NCBI GenBank assembly: GCA_004193285.1 | Contig: SECP01000017.1 | Location: 62,001 to 126,000 of the forward strand | DNA: 64,000 bases | Source: Myxococcales bacterium | Lineage (GTDB): Bacteria > Myxococcota_A > Polyangia > Polyangiales > Polyangiaceae | Direction: 5' to 3' | Shown here: positions 25,613 to 33,691 of the stretch, one piece after another | How the letters are laid out: every line of letters starts with the position of its first letter | How positions within the stretch are numbered: position 1 is the stretch's first letter | Position numbers and translations under genes: made by a program | Notes under the pieces: model-generated | Seen by the model: the letters and a program-made list of their open reading frames with translations, nothing else | Databases searched by the model: none | Told to the model about the DNA's origin: nothing

Positions 25613-25999
25613 TCAGCGCTTGCCGTCGCCCAGCCGGGGCGACTCAGCGCCGCTCAACGCCGGTTCAGGCTGGGGAGCGGGCAAGATCTGTACGCCGCGA
25701 CGCACCACCGCTTGCTTGCCGTTCGCGAGCGCCAGCATGTGGGGCACGCCGTCTTCCCCCACCACCACGAAAGCTCGCGGCTCCACCACGACCACGCCGC
25801 CGGCGCCGCCGGCTTGAGCGCCTGCACCGCTCTCTTCCGCCCCGCGCTTGGCCTTGCCGTCCAGGCTGCCAATGGCGGTGCCGAAACCGATGCTGATTTT
25901 GGCGAGCGGCAGCACCTTGGCCTTGCCGGCGTCTCGAACGCCGCCGACCACGGCATCGGCCTTGGCCACCTTGCCGAGCTCTTCCAACAGCTCTTGCAT
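25613..25999 (-). CDS. GerW-family protein, copy 2
   Basis: The ATG at 25999 gives 128 residues; the much longer track ORF upstream is a shadow of the esterase gene. It shows the same order as copy 1: helix MQELLEELGKVAKADAVVGGV, KVLPLAKISIGFGTAIG, a Gly/Ala-rich middle, VVVVEPRAFVVVGEDGV and HMLAL. It ends 9 bp before the DUF2953-like start, so the unit reads GerW, DUF2953, GerW. Two GerW paralogues on either side of one membrane protein suggest a complex, but this is inference. Confidence 0.78.
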   Translation of the reverse strand: MQELLEELGKVAKADAVVGGVRDAGKAKVLPLAKISIGFGTAIGSLDGKAKRGAEESGAGAQAGGAGGVVVVEPRAFVVVGEDGVPHMLALANGKQAVVRRGVQILPAPQPEPALSGAESPRLGDGKR

Positions 26000-26077
26000 G
26001 AGGTGTTTGAGGTCCACGAAAGAAGGGAACCACGGGCTCGCCTCCCCGTCAAAGCGAGATCGGCTACAGTGCGCCGC

Positions 26078-26794
26078 GTGCGAAAGCTCAAGCTCGCAGG
26101 ATTGGACGTCGTCATGGGCGGCGGCACCGACGGTAGCGGCGGCGGTACGGGCCCGATGCTGGTGCTCTGTCACGGCTACGGCGCGCCGGGCGACGACCTC
26201 GTGCCGCTCGGTCAGGCGCTCGGAACAGCCGTGCGCTTCGCCTGCCCGGCCGCCCCGGGCATCTTGGACAAGAGCGTGCCCGCCACGATGGCCGGGCGCT
26301 GCTGGTGGCCGATTGACATGGTCGAGCTGCAAACCGCGATGATGCTCGGCAACCTGGAGATGCTCATGACGCGCCAGCCGCCCGGCCTCGCCGAGTCGCG
26401 TACCGCGATGCTGGGCCTGCTGGACGCGCTGGAGCGCGAGCACGCGGCGCCTCGCGAGCGGCTCGTGCTGGGAGGTTTTTCGCAGGGCGCCATGTTGGCG
26501 ACGGACGTCACGCTCCACGCCGAGCGCCCTCCCGCCGCGCTCGCGATCTTGAGCGGCAGCCTCATCGCGAAGCAAGACTGGCTCCCGCTCATGCCCCGCC
26601 GCGCCGGGTTGCCCGTGCTGCAGAGCCACGGCCGGGCCGACCCGGTCCTCGCCTACTCGGTCGCGGAAAAGCTGCGTGACGAGCTGAGCCACGCGGGCCT
26701 CGCGGTGCGTTTCGTGCCTTTCAGCGGCGGACACGCCATCCCGCCGGTCGTGATGAACGAGCTTTCGGGGCTGCTTCAGTCGCTCACAGCCTGA
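26078..26794 (+). CDS. Phospholipase/carboxylesterase family hydrolase
   Basis: Translation from GTG 26078 (or 26069) gives about 238 residues, normal for the family; the longer track ORF starts in a shadow. The alpha/beta-hydrolase landmarks are the oxyanion strand MLVLCHGYGAPGDDL, the nucleophile elbow GGFSQGAM, the acid in SHGRADPVLAY and the His in FSGGHAIP. It cleaves carboxylic esters, probably of short acyl chains or lysophospholipids. There is no signal peptide. It ends 11 bp inside the convergent alcohol dehydrogenase gene. Confidence 0.87.
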   Translation: MRKLKLAGLDVVMGGGTDGSGGGTGPMLVLCHGYGAPGDDLVPLGQALGTAVRFACPAAPGILDKSVPATMAGRCWWPIDMVELQTAMMLGNLEMLMTRQPPGLAESRTAMLGLLDALEREHAAPRERLVLGGFSQGAMLATDVTLHAERPPAALAILSGSLIAKQDWLPLMPRRAGLPVLQSHGRADPVLAYSVAEKLRDELSHAGLAVRFVPFSGGHAIPPVVMNELSGLLQSLTA

Positions 26795-27767
26795 CCACGG
26801 CCGCGCCAGAGAGGCGCGAGGCGCGCAGGTCTTCCAGCGCGCGCGGTAGCTCGTGCAGCGCGTAGGCGGTCACCTCGCTGTGAACGGGGACGCGCGGCAC
26901 GAGCTCCATGAACTCCACCCCGTCCCTCCGCGTCAGGTTCGCGACCGACCGCAGCGTGCGCTCGCCCCACAGCAGCTCGTACGGAAACGCCGGTATCTCG
27001 CTCATGTGAATGCCGGCACAGATCACGCTTCCGCCGGGCACGACGGCGGCGAGCGCGCGAGGCACGAGGTTGCCGTTGGGCGCGAACACGAGCGCGGCGT
27101 CCAGCGTCACCGGAGGCGGCATGTCCGACGGCCCCGCCCAGTCCACCCCCATGCTGCGCGCGAAGATCAGCTGGGCCTCGTTGCCCGGCCGCGTGAACGC
27201 GTACACTTCGCGCCCTTGATAGCGGGCGACCTGGGCGATGAGGTGCGCCGCAGAGCCGAAACCGTACAAACCGATGCGCTGCGCGTCCCCCGCCATGGCG
27301 AGCGCGCGGTACCCGATGAGGCCCGCACACAGCAAAGGCGCCGCCTGCAAATCCGCATAAGACCCGGGGAGCGGTAGCGCGAATTGCGGGGAAACGACGG
27401 CATACTCTGCGTAACCGCCGTTCCGCTGGTAGCCCGTGAACTCCGCGCGTTCGCACAGGTTCTCCCGCCCCATGCGGCATAGCCGACAGTCCCCGCACGC
27501 CCAGCCTAGCCACGGTACGCCGACGCGCTGGCCTTCCGCGAAGCCCTCCACCAGGCCGCCTTGGCTCACGACCGTGCCGACGATTTGGTGACCCATGACC
27601 AGCGGCAGGCGCGGTGACGGCAGCTCGCCATCCAGGATGTGCAAATCAGTTCGGCACACACCGGTGCACCGGACCTTGAGGAGCAGCTCATTTGGCCCGG
27701 GCTCGGGTACCGGAATTCTTTGCTCGACGAGCGCACGCGACGCCCGCTCGAGCACCATGGCGCGCAT
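26784..27767 (-). CDS. Zinc-dependent alcohol dehydrogenase
   Basis: The ATG at 27767 (or 27758) gives about 327 residues, typical of the MDR family; the track ORF adds 78 unsupported residues. The catalytic-zinc Cys is in CTGVCRTDLH and the His-Glu-like stretch is GHQIVGTVV. The structural zinc is bound by CGDCRLCRMGRENLC. The nucleotide fold is LYGFGSAAHLIAQVA, where GFGSAA fits the GxGxxG/A loop. It oxidises alcohols or reduces aldehydes with NAD(P). The substrate is unknown. Confidence 0.87.
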   Translation of the reverse strand: MRAMVLERASRALVEQRIPVPEPGPNELLLKVRCTGVCRTDLHILDGELPSPRLPLVMGHQIVGTVVSQGGLVEGFAEGQRVGVPWLGWACGDCRLCRMGRENLCERAEFTGYQRNGGYAEYAVVSPQFALPLPGSYADLQAAPLLCAGLIGYRALAMAGDAQRIGLYGFGSAAHLIAQVARYQGREVYAFTRPGNEAQLIFARSMGVDWAGPSDMPPPVTLDAALVFAPNGNLVPRALAAVVPGGSVICAGIHMSEIPAFPYELLWGERTLRSVANLTRRDGVEFMELVPRVPVHSEVTAYALHELPRALEDLRASRLSGAAVVRL

Positions 27768-28025
27768 GCTAGGTGCCAAAGCGTCAGATCCCTCGCCAGC
27801 CGACAAAAGACGACCAGCAGAGCGAACACTACGCTCCTCCCCCGACACCGTCAATCGCGCAGCCGCAGGAAGCGGCCGGTCGCGAATCGCTACGGGGGCA
27901 TCTCCGCGGCAGGTTTCCGCAAAGCTTTCGGCGTCTCCGCGTGAGAACGAGCCGCGGGGCTTTTCAAGCGCGCGCCCCAATGCTACGCGCTCTGGCCGCA
28001 TTTTTGCGGGGCCAGCTGCAAGAAA

Positions 28026-30494
28026 ATGTCAGAAACACCCCAAGATCCCGAGCGTGACGCCGTCGTTTCCGAGGAGCTGGCCTGTCTGGAGCGCGTGCAA
28101 GCGCACCTCCGTGAGCGCGCGCAGCGACCCTCGGACCGCCCCGGCGCTGCGGCCGCGGCCGGCGACTACGAAGCCCGACTCCTGGATCTGCGCGACCAGA
28201 TCAGCAGCGCTCGCATGGAAGACGTGCCGCCCCTCGTGCAAGAGATGGAGCGGCTGCAAAGCTTGATGGTACATCGCCGCGACACCACTGCGGTCACCGT
28301 CGATCCGCGCTCGCCGTACTTCGGGCGGCTCGTCATCGAAGAGGGCCCGAAGAAGCGCGAGGTGCTCATCGGTCGAGGCACGTACTTGGACACCAAGAGC
28401 GGCGTGCGCATCGTGGACTGGCGCGACGCCCCGGTGAGCCGCCTCTACTACCGCTACGAAGAGGGTCAAGACTACGACGAGGTGTTCGGCGATCGCGAGG
28501 TCACGGGCATCGTCAAAACGCGGCGCAGCCTGAGCATCGTGGAAGCGGAGCTTCGACGCATCACGAGCCCGCAGGGCACCTTCGTGCGCGGAAAGGACGG
28601 ATTTCGCCGCGCAGAAGCGCAATCTTTCAAGCTCACGGGCGGCGCCGGCTCCGCCATTCGCGCCGAACAGCACCACCGCCCGGGCAAGCTCGGCATCGGC
28701 ACTGACAGCGGCGAGGACAAGCACCTGCGCGAGATCACCGCGCTCATCGACCCTCGTCAGTTCGATTTGATCACGCGCTCGGACGCCGGCTTGGTCGTCA
28801 TTCAAGGCGGCGCCGGCAGCGGCAAGACCACGATCGGTCTCCACCGCCTCGCCTACCTCGCCTTCCAAGACTCGCGGCGCTTCCGCCCCGACAAGCTGCT
28901 CGTCATCGTCTTCAACGACGCACTCGCCCGCTACGTGGCGCGCGTGCTGCCCGCGCTCGGCATCGAGGGCGTGGCGATCCGCACCTACGAGGATTGGGTC
29001 CGGCGCATCCGTCAATCGCTCTACACGCGTTTGCCCAGCAAGTACCGCGACGACACGCCCACCGTCGTGTCGCGCTTCAAGAAACACCCGCTACTACTGC
29101 GAGTGATCGAGGAGTTCGTGGTCAAGCTCGGCGAGCAGGTCACGAAGCGTGTGGAGAGCCTGACCGCGGAGGCCGGCGAGCAGGGCGAGAGGCTCCGCAA
29201 AGCCTGGGCGAAGAGCGCGGAGCGGCCGCTCGCGCACCGCCTCCACGGCCTCATCGCCTTGACCGAAGGCGATGCCGCCAAGAGCCTCCCGACCGACGTT
29301 CGCGTCGGCATCGAGCGCACCTGCCGTGCGCTGCTGAAGACCACCCGCGACGTACCTGGGGTGTGGGCGGAGCTGCTCAGCGATCGCAGCGCGCTGGGCG
29401 AAGCGGTCGCTCGCCTGGCCCCGGGCAGCTTCACCACCGGGGAGCTCGACCGCCTCGTCGCCTGGTGCAGCGCACGCAGCGCGGAAATCGTCGGTGAGAT
29501 CGAGACGCGCAAGGAAGAGCGCGAAGAGCGGCGCGCCGCCGCCGGGGACGACGAGTCCAGCGACAAGCGCGCCAAACGAGGCAAGCGCGACGACGAATCC
29601 TCCGAACGCGAGGAGGAAGAAGACGACGACGAGATGCGCCGCGGCATCGACGGCATCGAGCTCTCCGAGACCGCGAAGCTGGACCACGAAGACGACACGA
29701 TCTTCCTCCGCCTCCACCAGCGCCTGCGCGGTCCCCTCACCCGGGGCAAGCTCAGCAAAGATCCGATTGTCTACGAGCACATCCTCGTCGACGAAGCCCA
29801 GGATTTGAGCCCGATAGAGCTTGGCGTGGTGCTGGACACGACCAGCGCCGCCAAGAGCATCACCCTCTCGGGTGACGTCCAGCAGCGCCTGCACATGGAC
29901 AACGGGTTTTCGGATTGGAAGACGGTGCTGGGCGAGCTCGGCCTCAACCACGTGGAGGTCGAGCCGCTCAAGCTCAGCTACCGCTCCAGCAAGCCCATCA
30001 TCGACTTCTCGCGCGCGGTGCTCGGTCACCTCGCGAGCGCGGACGCGCCCGTCGCCACCCGCGAAGGCGCCCCGGTGGACCTGTTCGTGCACGGCCACAC
30101 GGGGGACGCGGTGGCCACCCTCTCCGAAGCCCTGCGCGACCTCATGCAGAGCGAGCCGCAAGCCTCCGTCTGCGTCATCACGCGCTTTCCCGAGCAGGCC
30201 GACGTCTATTTCGGCGGCCTGCAGCGGGCGGAGGTTCCGTACCTGCGCCGCGTCGCCGAGCAAGACTTCAGCTTCAAACCGGGCGTCGACGTGACCGACG
30301 TCCGCCAGGTCAAAGGCCTCGAGTTCGACTACGTGGTCATCGTGGAAGCTTCCGAGTCCTCGTACCCGGATGACGACGAAGCGCGCCACCTCCTGCACAT
30401 CGCCTCGACACGCGCCGCCCACCAACTCTGGCTCTTCGCGGTCGGCAAGCTCAGCCCCCTCATCCCCCAAGAGCTGAAAGACCGCGCTCTTTAG
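28026..30494 (+). CDS. HelD-like UvrD/Rep-family ATPase
   Basis: The 822-residue protein has a coiled N-terminal arm, then the HelD-specific block SPYFGRLVIEEG...VDWRDAPVSRLYYRYEEG. Walker A is QGGAGSGKTT, the DExx box is LVDEAQDLSPIE, and later helicase motifs include LSYRSSKPI and VTDVRQVKGLEFDYVVI. HelD proteins bind RNA polymerase and help recycle stalled complexes. An unusual acidic/basic insert (about residues 490-540, with SSEREEEEDDDE) lies between the ATPase subdomains. It is divergent from the alcohol dehydrogenase with a 258-bp intergenic region. Confidence 0.88.
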   Translation: MSETPQDPERDAVVSEELACLERVQAHLRERAQRPSDRPGAAAAAGDYEARLLDLRDQISSARMEDVPPLVQEMERLQSLMVHRRDTTAVTVDPRSPYFGRLVIEEGPKKREVLIGRGTYLDTKSGVRIVDWRDAPVSRLYYRYEEGQDYDEVFGDREVTGIVKTRRSLSIVEAELRRITSPQGTFVRGKDGFRRAEAQSFKLTGGAGSAIRAEQHHRPGKLGIGTDSGEDKHLREITALIDPRQFDLITRSDAGLVVIQGGAGSGKTTIGLHRLAYLAFQDSRRFRPDKLLVIVFNDALARYVARVLPALGIEGVAIRTYEDWVRRIRQSLYTRLPSKYRDDTPTVVSRFKKHPLLLRVIEEFVVKLGEQVTKRVESLTAEAGEQGERLRKAWAKSAERPLAHRLHGLIALTEGDAAKSLPTDVRVGIERTCRALLKTTRDVPGVWAELLSDRSALGEAVARLAPGSFTTGELDRLVAWCSARSAEIVGEIETRKEEREERRAAAGDDESSDKRAKRGKRDDESSEREEEEDDDEMRRGIDGIELSETAKLDHEDDTIFLRLHQRLRGPLTRGKLSKDPIVYEHILVDEAQDLSPIELGVVLDTTSAAKSITLSGDVQQRLHMDNGFSDWKTVLGELGLNHVEVEPLKLSYRSSKPIIDFSRAVLGHLASADAPVATREGAPVDLFVHGHTGDAVATLSEALRDLMQSEPQASVCVITRFPEQADVYFGGLQRAEVPYLRRVAEQDFSFKPGVDVTDVRQVKGLEFDYVVIVEASESSYPDDDEARHLLHIASTRAAHQLWLFAVGKLSPLIPQELKDRAL

Positions 30495-30625
30495 CGCCCA
30501 CGACCGCACTGTCAGCGTGGGGCCAACGACCTTGGTCCCGCGCCGACACGAACGCTCCCCCCAGCCGGTTCCCACCGCCCGGCAACGCAGGCAGCGCCTC
30601 GAGCCTTGCCGGCGAGGTGCCGCGA

Positions 30626-31480
30626 TCAGGAGGCGACGGGCAGAGGGAGTCGGTCGAGGTGCGTCTTGGAAATTTGCATGCGCCGGTCGACCCCGACGAT
30701 GTCGCCCGGCTCCAGCGGGAGCCATACGTTTTCGCCCTGCAAGGGCTCGCTGGAGACGATGAAGTGGTTCACGACTCCAGTCGCGGAGGGAGCCTCGCAG
30801 GCGGCGGAGAGGCTCGCGCAATGCTCGCGATCCGAGCAGCGGGTCTTGTACGTAGAGAAGTAGAGCTCCTTGCCGCCGTGGGTGGCGACCAGGTTTTCGC
30901 CGTCCGTAGCCAGCAACGTGAGCAGCGATTTTTCCACGCCGGGCCGGCCGTCGCACAGGGCGCGCACGCGCTTCACCGTGGTGCGCAGCGCCGCCATCGC
31001 GTGCGGCAGCTCGGGCCGCTCACCCGCCCCCGCCGCGCGCGCGAGCTCGCTCAAGAAGACGAAGAACACGACCTCGCTGTCAGTATCGCCCATCACGAAG
31101 CGGCGCAGGCGCTGGTCCACCAAGCCGAGCAAGCTCTCGCGCATCTCTTCGAAGCGCGGGATGTCCCCGTTATGAGCAAACACCCAGCGCCCGTGCTGGA
31201 ACGGGTGACAATTGAAGACGGTCTTGTCCCCCTGCGTCGCTTTGCGAACGTGCGCCAGCACCGTCTCCGACGCCACCACGCCGCTCAGCCGATGAAACAG
31301 CGCGTCACCGAGGGCCGTGCTCGGGCTGCGGGTCACGTGCGGCGCGCCGTCGATGTAAAACGCCACCCCCCAACCATCCGGGTGTTGGTTGCTCTGCACG
31401 CCGAGCGCATTCTCTGCCGCGAGCAGGGAGCGGTGCACTTGGCTGGGGATCACGCTGCGGAAACCGAAGAGCCGACACAT
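30626..31480 (-). CDS. Class II glutamine amidotransferase
   Basis: The start at 31480 places the catalytic Cys second (MCRLFGFRS), as this N-terminal-nucleophile family requires; the track start six codons upstream would hide it. Other blocks are HPDGWGVAFYIDG, VLAHVRKATQG, NCHPFQHGRWVFAHNGDIP and DTDSEVVFF. The 284-residue length and order match YafJ/EgtC-type proteins, which hydrolyse a gamma-glutamyl amide. It stands alone and its partner or substrate is unknown. Confidence 0.85.
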   Translation of the reverse strand: MCRLFGFRSVIPSQVHRSLLAAENALGVQSNQHPDGWGVAFYIDGAPHVTRSPSTALGDALFHRLSGVVASETVLAHVRKATQGDKTVFNCHPFQHGRWVFAHNGDIPRFEEMRESLLGLVDQRLRRFVMGDTDSEVVFFVFLSELARAAGAGERPELPHAMAALRTTVKRVRALCDGRPGVEKSLLTLLATDGENLVATHGGKELYFSTYKTRCSDREHCASLSAACEAPSATGVVNHFIVSSEPLQGENVWLPLEPGDIVGVDRRMQISKTHLDRLPLPVAS

Positions 31481-31592
31481 GGGGCCAACTCCGAGCATAG
31501 CGCGCTTGCCACAACCCTACACATTTCCGCGGCATTTCAGCACGGATGCGCCCGGGCGTAACCGCGCAGGGCTCCTCCGCGTAGGCTGAGGC

Positions 31593-32273
31593 ATGGACGA
31601 GCAGCGTCGACGCCTGATTCGCCTCGCCGCCGGCGGCACCGCCCTCGCGGTTTTAGGAGGCTATTACGTCATTTCGGACGATTTGACTCGGGTCGCCCAG
31701 GCCCAGACCCGCAAGGACGGCCGCTCCCGCCTGCCACCGGGCCAGCGCGTGCTCAAGGCGCTCAAGCCCATGGGCGGCGAGCCCGGCGACCCCAGCTTGG
31801 AGCGTTTTCAGCTCCGGGTGCACGGGGAGGTCGACGCGCCATTCACGCTCACCTTCGCGGACCTGCTCGCCATGCCCCAAACTGAGCTGGCGGTGGACGT
31901 GCATTGCGTCACGGGCTGGAGCGTCATGGACGCGAAAGCCAAAGGCGTACGGCTCATGGATCTCGCCGAGCGCGCCAAGGTGAAGCCGAGCGCACGCCAC
32001 GTCGTGTTCGAGGCCGCCCACGGCTACACCGCCAACGTTCCGCTACGCGAGGCGCTCTCGCCCAAGGTCATGGTGATGCGCGAGCTGAACGGTGCGCCGC
32101 TCCCGCGCACTCACGGCGGGCCCGCCCGAGCTTTGGTGCCGGACCTCTACTTCTGGAAGAGCGCCAAGTGGCTCACTGGCATCAAGTTCGTGGCGCGCGA
32201 CGAGCCCGGCTTTTGGGAAACGCGCGGCTACCACAACCACGGCGATCCCTGGCGCGAAGAGCGCTATGGCTGA
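31593..32273 (+). CDS. Molybdopterin-dependent oxidoreductase (sulfite-oxidase-like fold)
   Basis: The 226-residue protein starts with a basic, Tat-like RRRLIRLAAGG segment and a hydrophobic stretch, so export is likely. The Mo-binding domain shows FTLTFADLLAMP and VDVHCVTGWSV, which carries the cysteine that ligates molybdenum in the SUOX fold. Then follow GYTANVPLREAL, LNGAPLPRTHGGPARALVPDLYFWKSAKW and GFWETRGYHNHGDPW. It resembles the catalytic subunit MsrP that repairs periplasmic methionine sulfoxide, but the physiological substrate is not shown. It overlaps the next gene by 8 bp. Confidence 0.85.
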   Translation: MDEQRRRLIRLAAGGTALAVLGGYYVISDDLTRVAQAQTRKDGRSRLPPGQRVLKALKPMGGEPGDPSLERFQLRVHGEVDAPFTLTFADLLAMPQTELAVDVHCVTGWSVMDAKAKGVRLMDLAERAKVKPSARHVVFEAAHGYTANVPLREALSPKVMVMRELNGAPLPRTHGGPARALVPDLYFWKSAKWLTGIKFVARDEPGFWETRGYHNHGDPWREERYG

Positions 32274-32925
32274 GCGCATGCCGGAGCCTGCTACCGCCTC
32301 ACCGCCCCGCCTGAGGCGCTTCCTCCTCCGCCCTTGGGTGCGCGCTCTCCACCGCGACGCCGGCTACTTTGCGGTGGGTCTCACGCTCGTCTACGCCTTG
32401 TCCGGGCTCGCGGTGAATCACATCGCGGACTGGGATCCGAGCTTTCGTCAAATCGAGCGCACGCATCAGGTCGCCGCGCCCTTGCCGGCCGAGGCGGACG
32501 CAGCCGGCGCTCGGGTGCTGCAAGCGCTCGGCGTCCAGGAAAAGCCGACGGAGGTTTACGCCGCGGGTGAAGACGCAGTGGACGTCGTGCTCGAGCACCG
32601 GACGCTGCACATCACCCCGTCGAGCGGCAAGGTGCTGGAAGAAGGTCAGTCGCCGCGGCTCTTCTTCCGGCTCGCGAATTGGCTGCACCTCAACCGCGGC
32701 AAGAAGGCATGGACCTACGTTGCGGATACCTACGCGGTCATCCTGCTCTACCTCGCTATTTCCGGTCTATTCATGATCCCAGGCCGGAAGGGCCTGCTCG
32801 GGCGAGGCGCGGTCATCGCACTCCTCGGCGCGGCCGTACCGGTCGGCTACGTCCTCCTCTCCGGCGGTCCCGAGGCCAAGAACGGGTCGCCCGGGGCTAA
32901 CGCAGCAGCGCCGCCAACGCGCTAA
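32266..32925 (+). CDS. PepSY-associated transmembrane protein
   Basis: The ATG at 32266 overlaps the end of the Mo-enzyme gene. The 219-residue protein has an N-terminal helix (DAGYFAVGLTLVYALSGLAVNHI) followed by HIADWDP and a PepSY-like soluble domain (about residues 60-135). Two C-terminal helices (AVILLYLAISGLFMIPGRKG and VIALLGAAVPVGYVLL) complete it. PepSY-TM proteins often handle electrons at the membrane and have His residues that can hold heme. The overlap suggests it is the membrane electron donor for the Mo-enzyme, as MsrQ is for MsrP. Confidence 0.72.
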   Translation: MAERMPEPATASPPRLRRFLLRPWVRALHRDAGYFAVGLTLVYALSGLAVNHIADWDPSFRQIERTHQVAAPLPAEADAAGARVLQALGVQEKPTEVYAAGEDAVDVVLEHRTLHITPSSGKVLEEGQSPRLFFRLANWLHLNRGKKAWTYVADTYAVILLYLAISGLFMIPGRKGLLGRGAVIALLGAAVPVGYVLLSGGPEAKNGSPGANAAAPPTR

Positions 32926-33424
32926 TCATCGGGTCATCGGCCTCGAGCTCGTCGAGCGCCCCCGCTACCTTGAGCACGTACTCGTCGTTGCGCCCGCTGG
33001 GCCCGGTCGCGGTTCGGATCAACCGCGCCAGCTCCGCCAGCGGCAGCGGGTCCACGTGGTGCTCGTTGCCCGGTTCGGCAATCCAAGTCACCGCCGACAG
33101 GGTGCCTTCCGTCGTCTCTACCTCGAGAGTGATGCGCCGGTAGCCCGCGCGCTCACGGTGATCCAGCTCGGCCAAGAGCTCTGCTGCCGGCGGCTCGACG
33201 AGGTACACGGCGCCAACCGTTGCCGCGCCGGGCGCGTCCACGAGCGTGAGCACGCGCCCCGGTAAGTCGGGCGTACCGCGGTGATCCGGGGACGCTTGAC
33301 TGAAGCTGCGAGCGCGGCCGTGCGCGATCGCGCGCACCCTATCCAGATAAGAAAATCCAGGTCGGAACAGCAATGAGCCGTAAGCAAAGATTGCCAGTCG
33401 ATTAGTGCTAGTCGGAGTGCGCAT
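32897..33424 (-). CDS. ChaC-like gamma-glutamylcyclotransferase
   Basis: The 175-residue protein starts with FAYGSLLFRPGF, the AYGSL loop that binds the gamma-glutamyl group. Later blocks are HGRARSFSQASPDHRGTPDLPGR, GAVYLVEP and LDHRERAGY with the catalytic-type Glu. This matches the ChaC/BtrG cyclotransferases, which release 5-oxoproline from glutathione or gamma-glutamyl peptides. It overlaps the convergent PepSY gene by 29 bp. Confidence 0.82.
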   Translation of the reverse strand: MRTPTSTNRLAIFAYGSLLFRPGFSYLDRVRAIAHGRARSFSQASPDHRGTPDLPGRVLTLVDAPGAATVGAVYLVEPPAAELLAELDHRERAGYRRITLEVETTEGTLSAVTWIAEPGNEHHVDPLPLAELARLIRTATGPSGRNDEYVLKVAGALDELEADDPMISALAALLR

Positions 33425-33567
33425 CAGCGGTTTTTAGGCGTGTTGGTAAGGCGCCTTGCGCGCGAGCGCTGAGAGCCGGTAATCAATCCGCGCTCTACCT
33501 CCGTCGCAAAAATCCTGCATTTACTGCGGTGCGTCGCGACGAAAGCTGAGCTTTCTGGAAGTCGACT

Positions 33568-33579
33568 GGAACTGTTTCC
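33568..33579. promoter_or_regulatory. Weak copy of the locus operator before the porin gene
   Basis: GGAACTGTTTCC matches GGAACCGGTTCC at 10 of 12 positions and lies 113 bp before the porin ATG. A second ACCGGT core follows near 33658. Its membership of the regulon is tentative. Confidence 0.35.
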
Positions 33580-33691
33580 ACATTTGTCTTTCGAGCAAAC
33601 GGCAAACCTGCTACGAACCCGGCCGTGGCGCCGCGATGCCGTGCAGCAAACTAGCGCACCGGTTGTCGGCCGTCCTGCCTGAGGAAACGAG

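Noticed and set aside
25613-26734. 373-residue minus ORF merging with GerW copy 2
   Set aside because: Upstream of 25999 it is antisense to the esterase gene; only the last 128 residues are GerW-like.
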